Below are positions 1 through 8,925 of a DNA stretch of 64,000 nucleotides, in pieces. Each line of letters begins with the position of its first letter. Positions within the stretch are counted from its first letter, which is position 1. Source of the stretch: Octadecabacter algicola (GTDB lineage: Bacteria > Pseudomonadota > Alphaproteobacteria > Rhodobacterales > Rhodobacteraceae); the NCBI RefSeq assembly GCF_021532625.1, contig NZ_JAKGAR010000001.1, positions 1,116,001-1,180,000 on the forward strand. Reading direction: 5' to 3'. The notes beneath the pieces were generated by a model. That model was not told the DNA's origin. It worked only from the letters and a program-made list of their open reading frames with translations, and ran no database searches. Both the position numbers and the translations under genes were made by a program.

Positions 1-981
1 GATGTGATCAATGACGATGATACGGGCACAATTGATGCACCTGTTGATGACGTTGAAATTGCCGAAGAAGATGAGGCTGAGGTCGACAGCTTTGAAGCTG
101 ATGCAGAAGATGATGCAACGGACGCCGATACGACAGACGTTGATACCATGGACGCCGATACCACGCTAAGCAGTGCGATTTTGGGCGTCATAGCGGACCA
201 AGACGAAGATGCTGTGGAAAGCGACGTTGAAGACAGTGTCGAAACTGCTGTCGAAGACGCGCCTGCCGCTTCTGAATTCTTCACCGAGGAACCACAGGTA
301 GATGACTCCGCCTTGGATCGTTTGATGTCTGAAACAGACGCTCAGATGCAAGAACCCGAAGGCAGCCGTCGCCGCGATGCTATCGCACAGCTAAAGGCCG
401 CTGTCGCAGCCAAAGAAGCTGCACGCATGGCTGGTGAGGATGACGACGACGACCAAGACGTCGAAAACGCATTCCGCAACGACCTCTCTGAGGTTGTTCA
501 GCCAGAAAGCAGTGCGATACGTCCACGTCCGGTTATCCGCGACAAGACTCGCACTGAACGCCCTCGCCCTGCTCCGTTGAAACTGGTTGCTGCCCAGCGC
601 GTCGACCTGCCTGAGACTGAACAACGCGATGGTCCGGTTGTCCCGCGCCGTGTTACCGCCCGTAAGGACGACGCACAGCAACAGCAGCCACAGGCCGCCG
701 GCTCATTTGCTGAATTCGCAGAAAACATGGGTGCGTCTGAATTGCCGGACCTGTTGGAAGCAGCAGCAGCTTATACGGCCTTTGTTGAAGGTGCGGATGA
801 ATTCTCTCGCCCACAGATCCTGCGCCGTGTGCGCACTGTGGCCAGTGATGAATTCAATCGCGAAGACGGGCTGCGCAGCTTTGCGGACCTGCTCAAGGCG
901 GGTCGATTTACCAAAGTGCGCAATGGTCGTTTCCAAGTGGCCGATGACAGCCGCTTTAACCCTGAGAAGCGCGCAAGCTAA
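1..981 (+). CDS. Acidic hypothetical protein, C-terminal part (5' end outside window)
   Basis: The reading frame is open from the first base of the window to a TAA stop, so this is the 3' part of a longer gene. The visible 326 residues fall into two parts. Roughly residues 1-110 are very rich in Asp and Glu, with a degenerate DADTTD/DVDTMD-type repeat, and look disordered. A middle linker with Arg/Pro-rich and Gln-rich patches follows. The last ~85 residues are compact and mixed in composition (ELPDLLEAAAAYTAF, EDGLRSFADLLKAGRF) and look like a small helical domain. I do not recognise the family. The ordered C-terminal domain is probably the conserved part, and the acidic region is a flexible tether or an interaction surface. 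No enzyme motif is visible. Confidence 0.75.
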   Translation, partial: DVINDDDTGTIDAPVDDVEIAEEDEAEVDSFEADAEDDATDADTTDVDTMDADTTLSSAILGVIADQDEDAVESDVEDSVETAVEDAPAASEFFTEEPQVDDSALDRLMSETDAQMQEPEGSRRRDAIAQLKAAVAAKEAARMAGEDDDDDQDVENAFRNDLSEVVQPESSAIRPRPVIRDKTRTERPRPAPLKLVAAQRVDLPETEQRDGPVVPRRVTARKDDAQQQQPQAAGSFAEFAENMGASELPDLLEAAAAYTAFVEGADEFSRPQILRRVRTVASDEFNREDGLRSFADLLKAGRFTKVRNGRFQVADDSRFNPEKRAS

Positions 982-995
982 TCTCTTGAAATAAG

Positions 996-1039
996 AACAC
1001 AAACGGCGCGTCGGGACATCCCGGCGCGCCGTTTGTGTT
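996..1039. terminator. Long GC-rich inverted repeat between convergent genes
   Basis: A perfect 15-base arm (996-1010) pairs with 1025-1039, closing a loop that can itself pair partly (CGGGA/TCCCG). It begins 15 bases after the stop of the acidic protein gene and faces the convergent DUF2842/purA unit. The U tract is short, so it is either a bidirectional terminator or a 3'-end stabilising hairpin. Confidence 0.7.
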
Positions 1040-1126
1040 TGAGAAGCCCTCTTGGCAGTAAAGGGCTCAGATCAGCCACAAGTTCCTGTGGAAACCGCGC
1101 CGCGCAGCGGCTCCGCTAGGATCGTG

Positions 1127-1357
1127 TCAGGCGTCAGGGTCCGCTTGGCCAATGCCCTTAAAGACGAACTTGAACGGAAAAGCCCAAAGAACCCCAAGCC
1201 CCACATAGATCGCAAAGTTCACCCAGAATGGGGGTTGATCCAACGGGTCAGGGAACAGCGTATTCATCACCGTCACCGCGATCACCAAGTAGGCAGGTAG
1301 CCCAATCAACAAGATCACCAGCGACCAGCGTTTGCGGGCTTTGTGACTTAGCGCCAT
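1127..1357 (-). CDS. DUF2842 family small membrane protein
   Basis: A 76-residue protein with two hydrophobic segments, about residues 12-33 and 43-62, and a short polar C-terminus (GIGQADPDA). The family is small, found mainly in Rhodobacterales and related alphaproteobacteria, and has no known function. I chose the internal ATG at 1357 because the conserved sequence begins MALSHKARKRW and the upstream extension would run into the purA stop codon. The gene starts 4 bases after the end of purA on the same strand and is very likely cotranscribed with it. It is probably an inner-membrane protein; no catalytic residues are apparent. Confidence 0.8.
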   Translation of the reverse strand: MALSHKARKRWSLVILLIGLPAYLVIAVTVMNTLFPDPLDQPPFWVNFAIYVGLGVLWAFPFKFVFKGIGQADPDA

Positions 1358-1361
1358 CAGA

Positions 1362-2657
1362 TCAATCCGCGAACGGGTCAGTGACGAGAATCGTATCTTC
1401 GCGTTCCGGAGACGTGGAAACAAGCGCCACAGGGCATTCGATCAGCTCTTCCACACGGCGCACATATTTGATTGCCTGAGCCGGAAGCTGCGCCCAAGAC
1501 CGCGCACCTTCGGTGCTTTCGGACCAGCCTTCCATTTCCTCGTAGATCGGCGTGCAGCGTGCCTGTGCATCTGCCGCGGTCGGCAAATAGTCCAACCGTT
1601 CGCCATCCAGATCATAGCCAACGCAGATCTTCAGCGTCTCGAACCCGTCCAGAACGTCCAGTTTCGTCAGGCAGATGCCCGTGATTCCAGATGTCGCGCA
1701 AGTTTGGCGCAGCAACGCCGCGTCAAACCAACCACAACGACGTTTGCGACCTGTGGTGGTGCCAAATTCATGGCCGCGCTCACCAAGGCGCTGGCCATCA
1801 GCGTCTTCAAGTTCAGTTGGGAACGGGCCTTCGCCAACGCGGGTTGTGTAGGCTTTTACGATACCCAGAACGTAATCAATCGCCGTAGGACCAAGGCCAA
1901 CACCAGTCGCCGCCTGCCCTGCAATCACGTTGGAACTGGTCACAAACGGATAAGTGCCGAAATCAATGTCCAGCAGTGCGCCTTGTGCACCTTCAAACAG
2001 GATGCGCTTACCGGCTTTGCGTTTCTCGGCCAGCACTTTCCAAACCGGCGCGGCATATGGCAAGATTTTCGGCGCAATCTCTTGCAACTGTGCCAAAAGT
2101 TCATCGCGGTCGATTTCGTCAAAGCCAAGACCTTTGCGCAGCGGGTTGTGGTGCTGCAATGCACGATCAACACGCGCCTCGAGCGTGGCTGCATCCGCCA
2201 AATCAGCAACGCGGATAGAACGACGGCCAACTTTATCTTCATAGGCTGGGCCGATGCCGCGGCCTGTTGTCCCGATCTTGGTGCCCTTGCTTGCGGCTTC
2301 TTCGCGTACGCGGTCCAGTTCGCCGTGGATCGGCAGGATCAGCGGTGTGTTTTCGGCGATCATCAGGTTGTCTGGGTTGATTTCAACGCCCTGCGCTTCA
2401 ATCGTGGCGATCTCTTTCATCAGGTGCCAAGGGTCGAGCACGACACCATTACCAATGACCGAAAGCTTGCCACCGCGCACAACGCCGGATGGCAAAGCGT
2501 GCAGTTTGTAGACCGCCCCATCAATAACCAACGTATGGCCTGCGTTGTGTCCTCCCTGAAAGCGCGCAATCACATCCGCCCGTTCGGACAACCAGTCCAC
2601 GATCTTGCCTTTGCCTTCGTCGCCCCATTGTGCGCCGACAACTACCACGTTCGCCAT
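1362..2657 (-). CDS. purA: Adenylosuccinate synthetase
   Basis: PurA catalyses the GTP-dependent condensation of IMP with aspartate to adenylosuccinate, the first committed step from IMP to AMP, in the cytoplasm. The 431-residue length is normal. The N-terminal phosphate loop GDEGKGK carries the catalytic base Asp13, and the GGHNAGHT motif carries His41. Further signatures are [14 protein letters not shown] for the IMP site and [10 protein letters not shown] near the C-terminal third. An AGGGGAAT ribosome-binding site precedes the ATG at 2657. The DUF2842 gene follows at 4 bases. The divergent neighbour at 2835 leaves about 180 bases for the two promoters. Identification is secure. Confidence 0.98.
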   Translation of the reverse strand: MANVVVVGAQWGDEGKGKIVDWLSERADVIARFQGGHNAGHTLVIDGAVYKLHALPSGVVRGGKLSVIGNGVVLDPWHLMKEIATIEAQGVEINPDNLMIAENTPLILPIHGELDRVREEAASKGTKIGTTGRGIGPAYEDKVGRRSIRVADLADAATLEARVDRALQHHNPLRKGLGFDEIDRDELLAQLQEIAPKILPYAAPVWKVLAEKRKAGKRILFEGAQGALLDIDFGTYPFVTSSNVIAGQAATGVGLGPTAIDYVLGIVKAYTTRVGEGPFPTELEDADGQRLGERGHEFGTTTGRKRRCGWFDAALLRQTCATSGITGICLTKLDVLDGFETLKICVGYDLDGERLDYLPTAADAQARCTPIYEEMEGWSESTEGARSWAQLPAQAIKYVRRVEELIECPVALVSTSPEREDTILVTDPFAD

Positions 2658-2834
2658 TTTGATTCCCCTAAGGTGCCAGAGTAATTCCAGAGTGTTCCAG
2701 TGTAAGGTCTGAAAACCCGTGCCCCTCTTAGGGCATCATGCACCGGTGTGAAAGCGGACATTTTAGCGATCCTATGGACAGATCGCCTCGCCCCCGTCAT
2801 CTTGCGCCAAAACAACGACACTCTGAGGACGATC

Positions 2835-3233
2835 ATGAGCGGTTTTGCACTACGTTGGCTATTCGCATTTATCCTGTTGGCCGCCACCTATAATCCAACC
2901 CAATGGAATTACACGTCGTGGGTTATGGAAAACGGCTCTGAAAACCTATCGATTGCCGTTCTGTGCGGGCTTCTTTTGATTGTTGGCTACATTATCTACA
3001 TGCGCGCCACGATGCGCTCTATCGGCGTGTTCGGGATGGCACTTGTGCTTGGGCTTGTCGGCGCCCTTCTTTGGGTCGCTTATGATCTGGGGTGGCTCAA
3101 TTTCGAAAACCAAACTGCCAACACATGGATCGGCCTCATCGCCATGTCCATCGTTCTGGGAATCGGCCTGTCTTGGTCCCACGTCCGCCGCCGCCTGTCT
3201 GGTCAGGCAGATATGGATGATGTGGATGAGTGA
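2835..3233 (+). CDS. Small four-helix inner-membrane protein (DUF6524-like)
   Basis: A 132-residue protein with four predicted membrane helices (about residues 7-20, 33-51, 59-80 and 89-107) and an acidic tail (QADMDDVDE). The short loop NPTQWNYTSWV after the first helix is characteristic of a small proteobacterial membrane family that I believe is DUF6524; the function is unknown. The ATG at 2835 has a GAGG sequence just upstream. A longer in-frame start at 2748 lacks this and would put a poorly conserved stretch ahead of the first helix. It is transcribed divergently from purA. Confidence 0.7.
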   Translation: MSGFALRWLFAFILLAATYNPTQWNYTSWVMENGSENLSIAVLCGLLLIVGYIIYMRATMRSIGVFGMALVLGLVGALLWVAYDLGWLNFENQTANTWIGLIAMSIVLGIGLSWSHVRRRLSGQADMDDVDE

Positions 3234-3314
3234 AGGGTCAATTTAGATGACTTTAGCCGCAAAGTAATTCCTAAAATACGTGTGTTTGGGGGCATATCGA
3301 TAGAGGAGTTTTAA

Positions 3315-3809
3315 ATGGCCAGTATTAAGGATCGCTTCTTGTTTCCGAAATTACGAAAACTGACATCACAATTTGAACAACTCGGCGCACCTAATGCCGA
3401 GTCTTGGGCGAAATCTCAGCTTCGCGAAGGATTTGACCAGATTTCACGGGCGACATTGTTAAGGTTTTTCGCTGATAAAACAGTTGAAAATGGTAAAGTA
3501 CCTCAATATTTTCGCGACGCGGAATCCGTAACAGCTCATGTAAAAAATGCAGTCGATCAAATAGACAAAGCAGGGCTAACTGACGAAGTCGAAACCGTAC
3601 TGAAGTTGGCGTTATTCAATGCGATGTCTGATGTGATGGTTGTTTTGGATGGGAATGCAGCAATCGAAAACAACCCTGAAGACATAGAAATTGGCCTATA
3701 CAAACTAGACAGCGAATTCAGTCCAGAAACACAGATTGTCGCACTCCACGAAAGTTGGAGCGAATTCGCTGCTGAATTTCTGGGTAAGGATGTAATAAAG
3801 CATTACTGA
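3315..3809 (+). CDS. Hypothetical soluble protein
   Basis: A 164-residue protein with no signal peptide or membrane segment, predicted mostly helical. A clear GAGGAG ribosome-binding site lies six to eight bases before the ATG, which supports real translation. I do not recognise a family. The base composition is visibly more AT-rich than purA or pyrG, and codon use is less GC-biased (many AAA, GAA, TTT), which suggests recent acquisition or weak expression. Neighbours (a small membrane protein and secG) give no functional clue, and the gene appears to be a single transcription unit. Confidence 0.6.
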   Translation: MASIKDRFLFPKLRKLTSQFEQLGAPNAESWAKSQLREGFDQISRATLLRFFADKTVENGKVPQYFRDAESVTAHVKNAVDQIDKAGLTDEVETVLKLALFNAMSDVMVVLDGNAAIENNPEDIEIGLYKLDSEFSPETQIVALHESWSEFAAEFLGKDVIKHY

Positions 3810-4042
3810 TTAGCTCCGCTTCCGTCTTTCCTGCCAACCTTCACTTCCTACAGGGCCGGAGGTGAGATCGCTTGGGCTCTGAAACTTGCTACCGTAGCTA
3901 TTAATTCCTTGATAGTATTCTTCACTTCACCCCTAACGTTGCGACATACTTCGACAAAGAGACCTCAAACTCTTCCGCGTATAGCCTTCAATTCCCGCTC
4001 GATTAACTTTGGAGCAAGGCTACTAATCCTGACTTTCAGGGG

Positions 4043-4071
4043 TTGCGACGCGCCCCTTTCGCTTCTAGATA
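4043..4071 (+). promoter_or_regulatory. Candidate sigma-70-type promoter for secG
   Basis: TTGCGA (4043-4048) and TAGATA (4066-4071) are separated by 17 bases and lie 30 bases before the secG ATG. Both hexamers are close to consensus, and the spacing is ideal. This is an inference from sequence only. Confidence 0.5.
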
Positions 4072-4101
4072 CCCCCTGTCTCATCGCCAAAGGTCCAATT
4101 C

Positions 4102-4467
4102 ATGGAAAACGTCGTTCTTGTTGTTCACCTCTTGCTCGCACTGTCATTGATTGGCGTTGTGCTTTTGCAGCGGTCCGAAGGCGGCGGCCTTGGTATTGGC
4201 GGCGGTGGCGGTGGTGCCCAAGGTGGGCGCCCAGGTGCGACGGCCCTTGGTAAGGTCACTTGGATCCTTGCGGTTGCGTTTATTTGTACATCGATTGCAC
4301 TGACGATCCTGTCCGCTCAGAAGGCCAGCGATGCGTCGGTCGTAGATGGCGCTGGTGTTCCTACGGAATCAATCGACGGCGAAGTTGCGCCAAGCGCAGG
4401 CGAAAGCCTGTTGCCGCCAACACCGGACGCAGCAACAGACGAACCGCTGACGCCTGACGTTGACTAA
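4102..4467 (+). CDS. secG: Preprotein translocase subunit SecG
   Basis: SecG is the small auxiliary subunit of the SecYEG channel and helps SecA-driven translocation across the inner membrane. The 121-residue protein shows the family layout: a first helix at about residues 4-22, then the conserved cytoplasmic loop LLQRSEGGGLG with a glycine-rich run, then a second helix at about 53-72. A 45-residue acidic, Pro-rich tail follows, longer than in E. coli but usual in alphaproteobacteria. The arrangement secG followed by pyrG is common in Rhodobacteraceae. A candidate promoter lies directly upstream. Confidence 0.95.
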   Translation: MENVVLVVHLLLALSLIGVVLLQRSEGGGLGIGGGGGGAQGGRPGATALGKVTWILAVAFICTSIALTILSAQKASDASVVDGAGVPTESIDGEVAPSAGESLLPPTPDAATDEPLTPDVD

Positions 4468-4478
4468 ACCGGTCCTTG

Positions 4479-4508
4479 AGCCCTCAACACCACTAAGGGT
4501 TGCGGGCT
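4479..4508 (+). terminator. Weak hairpin after secG
   Basis: AGCCC-t-CAAC (4479-4488) can pair with GTTG-c-GGGCT (4499-4508). It lies 11 bases after the secG stop and has no U tract. It could be an attenuator or 3'-end hairpin between secG and pyrG. Confidence 0.3.
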
Positions 4509-4695
4509 AAGGCATTCTATCCACAGTATATTGCGGTTTTGCCGTCTAAAGTTGTTCGGGGCTAGTTGCCAACACCACCCGAATCCGACTAGACTTAAAT
4601 CCCGTGATACATGCTTTCCTGCGGTTATCCGCCGGCAAGGTATTCACTTATTTAGCCAATTCTGGCTGGCAGGCTTCACGGGGGTTTCCTGATTT

Positions 4696-6339
4696 ATGGC
4701 GCGTTACGTATTCATCACTGGTGGTGTGGTTTCATCACTTGGCAAAGGCCTCGCGTCAGCTGCATTGGGATCCTTGCTTCAAGCCCGCGGGTTTTCCGTA
4801 CGGTTGCGCAAGCTAGACCCCTATTTGAATGTCGATCCGGGCACGATGTCCCCGTTCGAGCACGGCGAAGTGTTTGTCACTGATGACGGTGCCGAAACCG
4901 ACCTCGACCTTGGGCACTACGAACGTTTTACGGGTGTTCCGGCACGAATGACGGATTCGGTATCCTCTGGCCGTGTTTATTCAACCGTTCTGGAAAAAGA
5001 ACGTCGTGGCGATTACCTCGGGAAGACCATCCAAGTGGTTCCCCATGTGACCAATGAAATCAAAGAATTCCTGCATGTCGGCGAAGACGAAGTCGATTTC
5101 ATGCTCTGTGAGATCGGTGGCACCGTAGGCGACATTGAAGGCCTGCCCTTCTTTGAAGCCATTCGCCAATTCAGCCACGATAAGCCGCGCGGCGAATGTA
5201 TCTTTATGCACCTGACTTTGCTGCCCTACCTTGCGGCATCAGGCGAGTTGAAGACAAAGCCGACACAGCACAGCGTTAAAGAGCTGCAATCCATCGGCAT
5301 TGCGCCCGATATTCTTGTGTGCCGCTCAGAGCACCCGATCCCTGACAAAGAACGCGAAAAGATCGCGCTGTTCTGTAACGTGCGCAAAGACGCGGTTGTT
5401 GCAGCCTATGATTTGAAATCGATCTACGAAGCGCCGCTCGCCTATCATGAACAAGGTTTGGATCAGGCTGTCTTGGATGCGTTCAATATCAACCCTGCCC
5501 CGCGCCCTGATTTGTCTGTCTGGAATGATGTCAAAGACCGTATTCACCACACCGACGGTGAAGTGAATGTCGCGATTGTCGGCAAATACACGCAGCTTGA
5601 AGATGCCTATAAGTCCTTCAAAGAGGCCCTGACCCATGGTGGCATGGCCAACCGTGTTAAGGTCAACGTATCGTGGGTCGATGCGGAGGTTTTCGACTCT
5701 GAGGACGCAGCCCCGCACCTTGAAGGGTACCACGCCATTCTGGTTCCTGGCGGTTTTGGCGAACGCGGCACCGAAGGTAAAATCAAAGCAGCTGAATTCG
5801 CGCGCACACGCAAGATCCCGTACTTCGGCATCTGTTTGGGCATGCAAATGGCCGTAATTGAAGCCGCGCGCAATGTGGCCGGAATTTCATCGGCCGGATC
5901 AGAAGAATTCGACCATGAGGCTGGTAAGAAGCGTTTTGAACCCGTTGTTTACCACCTAAAGGAATGGGTACAGGGCAACGCCAAAGTTAAGCGCAAAACA
6001 GGCGATGACAAAGGCGGTACCATGCGCCTTGGCTCCTATGATGCTGTATTGACAGAAGGATCTAGAGTCGCAGAAATCTATGGATCCACCGCCATAGAAG
6101 AACGCCACCGTCACCGCTATGAAGTCGACACGAAGTACCGCGCACAGCTTGAAGAAGGTGGCCTGATTTTCTCGGGGATGTCACCGGACGGCAAACTGCC
6201 TGAGATCGTCGAATGGACGGATCACCCGTGGTTTATCGGTGTGCAATTCCACCCCGAACTGAAATCCAAACCCTTCGCACCGCACCCATTGTTCGCAGAT
6301 TTCGTGCGTGCAGCTGTCGAAGCGTCGCGTCTGGTATAA
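4696..6339 (+). CDS. pyrG: CTP synthase
   Basis: PyrG makes CTP from UTP, ATP and glutamine (or ammonia), the last step of pyrimidine nucleotide synthesis, in the cytoplasm. The 547-residue protein has the amidoligase domain first (residues 1 to about 270, opening with [12 protein letters not shown], the ATP/UTP site) and a C-terminal class I glutaminase domain. The glutaminase nucleophile is Cys380 in GICLGMQ, with His519 and Glu521 in QFHPE completing the triad. Length and motifs are complete. A GGGGTTTCC stretch lies upstream, and secG precedes it on the same strand by 228 bases, so it may have its own promoter. Confidence 0.98.
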   Translation: MARYVFITGGVVSSLGKGLASAALGSLLQARGFSVRLRKLDPYLNVDPGTMSPFEHGEVFVTDDGAETDLDLGHYERFTGVPARMTDSVSSGRVYSTVLEKERRGDYLGKTIQVVPHVTNEIKEFLHVGEDEVDFMLCEIGGTVGDIEGLPFFEAIRQFSHDKPRGECIFMHLTLLPYLAASGELKTKPTQHSVKELQSIGIAPDILVCRSEHPIPDKEREKIALFCNVRKDAVVAAYDLKSIYEAPLAYHEQGLDQAVLDAFNINPAPRPDLSVWNDVKDRIHHTDGEVNVAIVGKYTQLEDAYKSFKEALTHGGMANRVKVNVSWVDAEVFDSEDAAPHLEGYHAILVPGGFGERGTEGKIKAAEFARTRKIPYFGICLGMQMAVIEAARNVAGISSAGSEEFDHEAGKKRFEPVVYHLKEWVQGNAKVKRKTGDDKGGTMRLGSYDAVLTEGSRVAEIYGSTAIEERHRHRYEVDTKYRAQLEEGGLIFSGMSPDGKLPEIVEWTDHPWFIGVQFHPELKSKPFAPHPLFADFVRAAVEASRLV

Positions 6340-6416
6340 ATTCGACGGGGCTGCGCCCATACGCCCTTCGCCTCTTAGGAGTGATTGGGCGCCCGATGAA
6401 CGACAAGAGGTCATAT

Positions 6417-7187
6417 ATGCTGTCTTATCAACACCTCTATCATGCGGGCAATTTGGCGGATGTTCACAAGCATTCCACCCTTGCGTGGGTGTTGGACTAC
6501 ATGACCCGCAAGGACAAACCGCTGAGTTACATTGAAACTCACGGAGGGCGTGGATTGTACGACTTGACCGCTGATGAGGCCGTCAAAACCGGAGAGGCCG
6601 AAGCAGGAATTGGCAGCGTTGGCGATTGGTTTGACGAAGGCCATCCGTATGCAGCGGCGTTGAACGCCTGTCGTGACGAATTCGGCGACAACGCCTACCC
6701 CGGGTCCCCATGGATTGCGTCCCATCTGTTGCGCGGCGATGACGTTTTGCACGTGGCAGAACTGCACCCGCAAGAACATGCCGCATTAAAACAGGCAGTT
6801 GCGGGTGCCCATATTCACGGGCAAGACGGGTTTGAAATGGCGTATTCGCTGTGTCCCCCGACCCCACGCCGTGGGTTGATGTTGGTTGATCCATCTTACG
6901 AGGTGAAGGCCGAATATATGGATATCCCACGCCATTTCGCAAAGCTTGCGAAAATCTGGCCTGTTGGGGTGTTGATGCTCTGGTATCCGATCCTTACGGA
7001 TATGCGCCATCGCGGCATGCTACGGGCCTTGCAGACGACGTTTCCTGAGGCATTGACCCACGAAGTAAGGTTTGCACCAGCACGTGACGGCCATCGCATG
7101 GTGGGATCAGGAATGTTCATCGTGAACCCGCCTTGGGGACTTGATGAGGCGTTAAAAGACCTTGGGGATGCTTTTGAGCAGCTTTGA
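6417..7187 (+). CDS. rlmJ: 23S rRNA (adenine-2030-N6)-methyltransferase
   Basis: RlmJ methylates A2030 of 23S rRNA using S-adenosylmethionine before ribosome assembly is complete. The 256-residue protein opens with the typical MLSYQHLYHAGNLADVHKH and carries the SAM-site segment IETHGGRGLYDL (about residues 39-50). The catalytic N6-adenine motif is DPSY at residues 158-161, a variant of the usual DPPY. The ATG at 6417 follows a GAGG at the right distance. An in-frame ATG further upstream would overlap pyrG and add a non-conserved stretch. The two TerB-like genes follow closely on the same strand. Confidence 0.93.
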   Translation: MLSYQHLYHAGNLADVHKHSTLAWVLDYMTRKDKPLSYIETHGGRGLYDLTADEAVKTGEAEAGIGSVGDWFDEGHPYAAALNACRDEFGDNAYPGSPWIASHLLRGDDVLHVAELHPQEHAALKQAVAGAHIHGQDGFEMAYSLCPPTPRRGLMLVDPSYEVKAEYMDIPRHFAKLAKIWPVGVLMLWYPILTDMRHRGMLRALQTTFPEALTHEVRFAPARDGHRMVGSGMFIVNPPWGLDEALKDLGDAFEQL

Positions 7188-7225
7188 GGCTTGCGAGAAT
7201 AGTTAACACGCCTAAACTACCCCTT

Positions 7226-7654
7226 ATGTTTGAAAGAATTCTTGCCCGCCTCACCGCCCCTATCGCCGATTTAACGCCAATGCCCGAGGCCGATGCGCGC
7301 CATGCACTTGGTGCGCTTTTGGTCCGTGTGGCCAAAGCCGATGGAGCGTATCTGTTCCAAGAGATCGAGGAAATCGATCACTTGCTGGCCGACCTTTACA
7401 GTTTAAACGCCATCGAAGCTGCGCGCATGCGAGCTGAATGCGAAAAACTGGAAGCTGCCATGCCTGACACCAGCGAACTGGCCAACATTCTGACATGCGA
7501 CGTGTCCACGAGTGAAAGAGACGAATTGGTCAGCGCACTTTGGAAAGTGGCGGACGCCGATGGTCAGCGCCATGACACCGAACAACAAGTTGTTGCAATT
7601 GCCACCCAGACGTTTGGAATGGCCCCCGAAGCAGCAGAAGCTTTGCGATCGTAA
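7226..7654 (+). CDS. TerB-family protein, first of a tandem pair
   Basis: A 142-residue all-helical protein of the TerB (tellurite resistance/DjlA N-terminal) family. The paired family signatures are present: LLVRVAKADGAYLFQEIEEID in the first half and ALWKVADADGQRHDTE in the second. In TerB proteins the acidic residues of such repeats bind metal. Here no ter gene is present, so tellurite resistance should not be inferred. The next gene is a paralogue with the same layout, about 40 bases downstream. I placed the start at the ATG at 7226, giving MFERILARLTAP, because the paralogue starts MFGELFKRLTAP; an earlier in-frame start overlaps rlmJ. It is probably cytoplasmic. Confidence 0.82.
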   Translation: MFERILARLTAPIADLTPMPEADARHALGALLVRVAKADGAYLFQEIEEIDHLLADLYSLNAIEAARMRAECEKLEAAMPDTSELANILTCDVSTSERDELVSALWKVADADGQRHDTEQQVVAIATQTFGMAPEAAEALRS

Positions 7655-7696
7655 TCCAGCCTTGGACTTTGTGAGAAGCGGGCCTATATCCCAATT

Positions 7697-8137
7697 ATGT
7701 TTGGTGAACTCTTTAAGCGGCTGACAGCCCCCGACCCTGTCGAATTCTCAGATACCGATGCGCGTGTCGCGCTTGGTGCGTTGTTGGTGCGCTTGGCACG
7801 TGCAGACGGCGTCTATGACAGCAATGAAATCGCACAAATTGATGCTGTGTTGATGGATCGTTATGAATTGTCGTCGCAAGACGCCCAGAATTTGCGGGCC
7901 CAATGCGAGATTGCCGAAACCGAAGCGCCAGATACGGTGCGGTTTACGAAAGCGATCAAAGAAGCTGTAGCTTATGAAGACCGAGAAGCTGTTGTAGAGG
8001 CTCTTTGGTCCGTGGCATTGGCCGACGGTGATCGCGACCATCACGAAGATGCGTTGCTGCGTATGGTTGCGCCTCTGCTCGGCGTAACGGACCAAGACAG
8101 CCACAAAGCCCGCCACCGGATCATGAACCGGAAATGA
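7697..8137 (+). CDS. TerB-family protein, second of a tandem pair
   Basis: A 146-residue paralogue of the preceding gene: the N-terminus, the LLVRLARADGVYDSNEIAQID segment and the second ALWSVALADGDRDHHED segment align throughout. The pair most likely arose by local duplication. Acidic and histidine residues in the second repeat (DGDRDHHED) fit the metal-binding side of the fold. The last four bases (ATGA) overlap the start of the next gene, a PhnD-like binding protein, so the two are translationally coupled. The function is not known; general metal or membrane-stress roles have been suggested for the family. Confidence 0.82.
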   Translation: MFGELFKRLTAPDPVEFSDTDARVALGALLVRLARADGVYDSNEIAQIDAVLMDRYELSSQDAQNLRAQCEIAETEAPDTVRFTKAIKEAVAYEDREAVVEALWSVALADGDRDHHEDALLRMVAPLLGVTDQDSHKARHRIMNRK

Positions 8138-8865
8138 TCGCACGACTGCCGATGTATGATCGCCCGGAAAATGCCGCGGCGCATGATGCACTGTGGTCGG
8201 GTGTCAGAAACATCCTTGGTTATGGGGAACCCGAGATAGATCGCAAAACCGCTTATGATGATGGCTGGGGACGCGAGGATCTATTGCTCGGGCAGATATG
8301 TAACTTCCCCTACCGTGCCAGTTTTCGCGACCGCGTGACGCGGATCGGTTGTGCGGACTATGGCCTGAAAGATACACCCGCAGGATACTATCATTCCGTA
8401 TTCGTGGTCCGCGCGGGGGAGGCTAGCCGAGGTCTCGCGCCTGCAACGTTGGGGCGGTTCGCCTATAATGACGCCCAGTCCCAATCTGGCTGGGGTGCAC
8501 CGCTGGCTCGCGTGAGCGAAATGGGCCTTACATTTCACACGACAATCAAGACAGGCGCGCACTACGACAGCATGATGGCCGTCGCCGATGGGCGTGCTGA
8601 TCTGGCCGCGATTGATGCTGTCACATGGCGCATGTTTGAAGCTTGGGAGCCGCGCGTGACTGAATTGCAGGTCATCGGCCGAACTGGGTTATCACCGGGG
8701 ATGACATTTATAACTGCGCCACAAAACGACCCAACCCCGATCCGAGAGGCGCTAAAGTCAGCGATCTCAAACCTCGCGCCAGAACACGCAAATACATTGG
8801 GCCTGCGCGGCTTGGCTGTTTTGCCAGACGCAGCCTATGATATCGCGCTTGCTTCTGCGCCCTAA
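8134..8865 (+). CDS. PhnD-like phosphate/phosphonate-type binding protein without signal peptide
   Basis: A 243-residue protein resembling the phosphate/phosphite/phosphonate periplasmic-binding family. Recognisable parts are the first strand (ARLPMYDRPENAAAH), the hinge region (YYHSVFVVRAG), and the segment GAHYDSMMAVADGRADLAAID that is typical of PhnD. Unlike transported family members, it has no N-terminal signal peptide or lipobox; its start is fixed by an ATGA overlap with the TerB gene. No permease for this class is next to it. It may therefore bind its ligand in the cytoplasm, or be a degenerate sensor. The ABC importer downstream belongs to a different family (polar amino acids) and starts after a 60-base gap. 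Confidence 0.78.
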   Translation: MIARLPMYDRPENAAAHDALWSGVRNILGYGEPEIDRKTAYDDGWGREDLLLGQICNFPYRASFRDRVTRIGCADYGLKDTPAGYYHSVFVVRAGEASRGLAPATLGRFAYNDAQSQSGWGAPLARVSEMGLTFHTTIKTGAHYDSMMAVADGRADLAAIDAVTWRMFEAWEPRVTELQVIGRTGLSPGMTFITAPQNDPTPIREALKSAISNLAPEHANTLGLRGLAVLPDAAYDIALASAP

Positions 8866-8925
8866 GGCACATTGCAATCGCCCGAAAAGTAAGCCCTAAT
8901 CGCCGCAATCTTCAAAAGAGGCCGC

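Noticed and set aside
1704-2684. Long open frame (326 codons) on the strand opposite purA
   Set aside because: Purely antisense to a textbook purA with full motifs; translated sequence has no domain character.
3909-4253. Open frame overlapping the start of secG
   Set aside because: Out of frame with secG; it runs across the candidate promoter and has no ribosome-binding site.
7226-8137. Tellurite-resistance locus
   Set aside because: Only TerB-like folds are present; no terC, terD or terZ genes are in the window.
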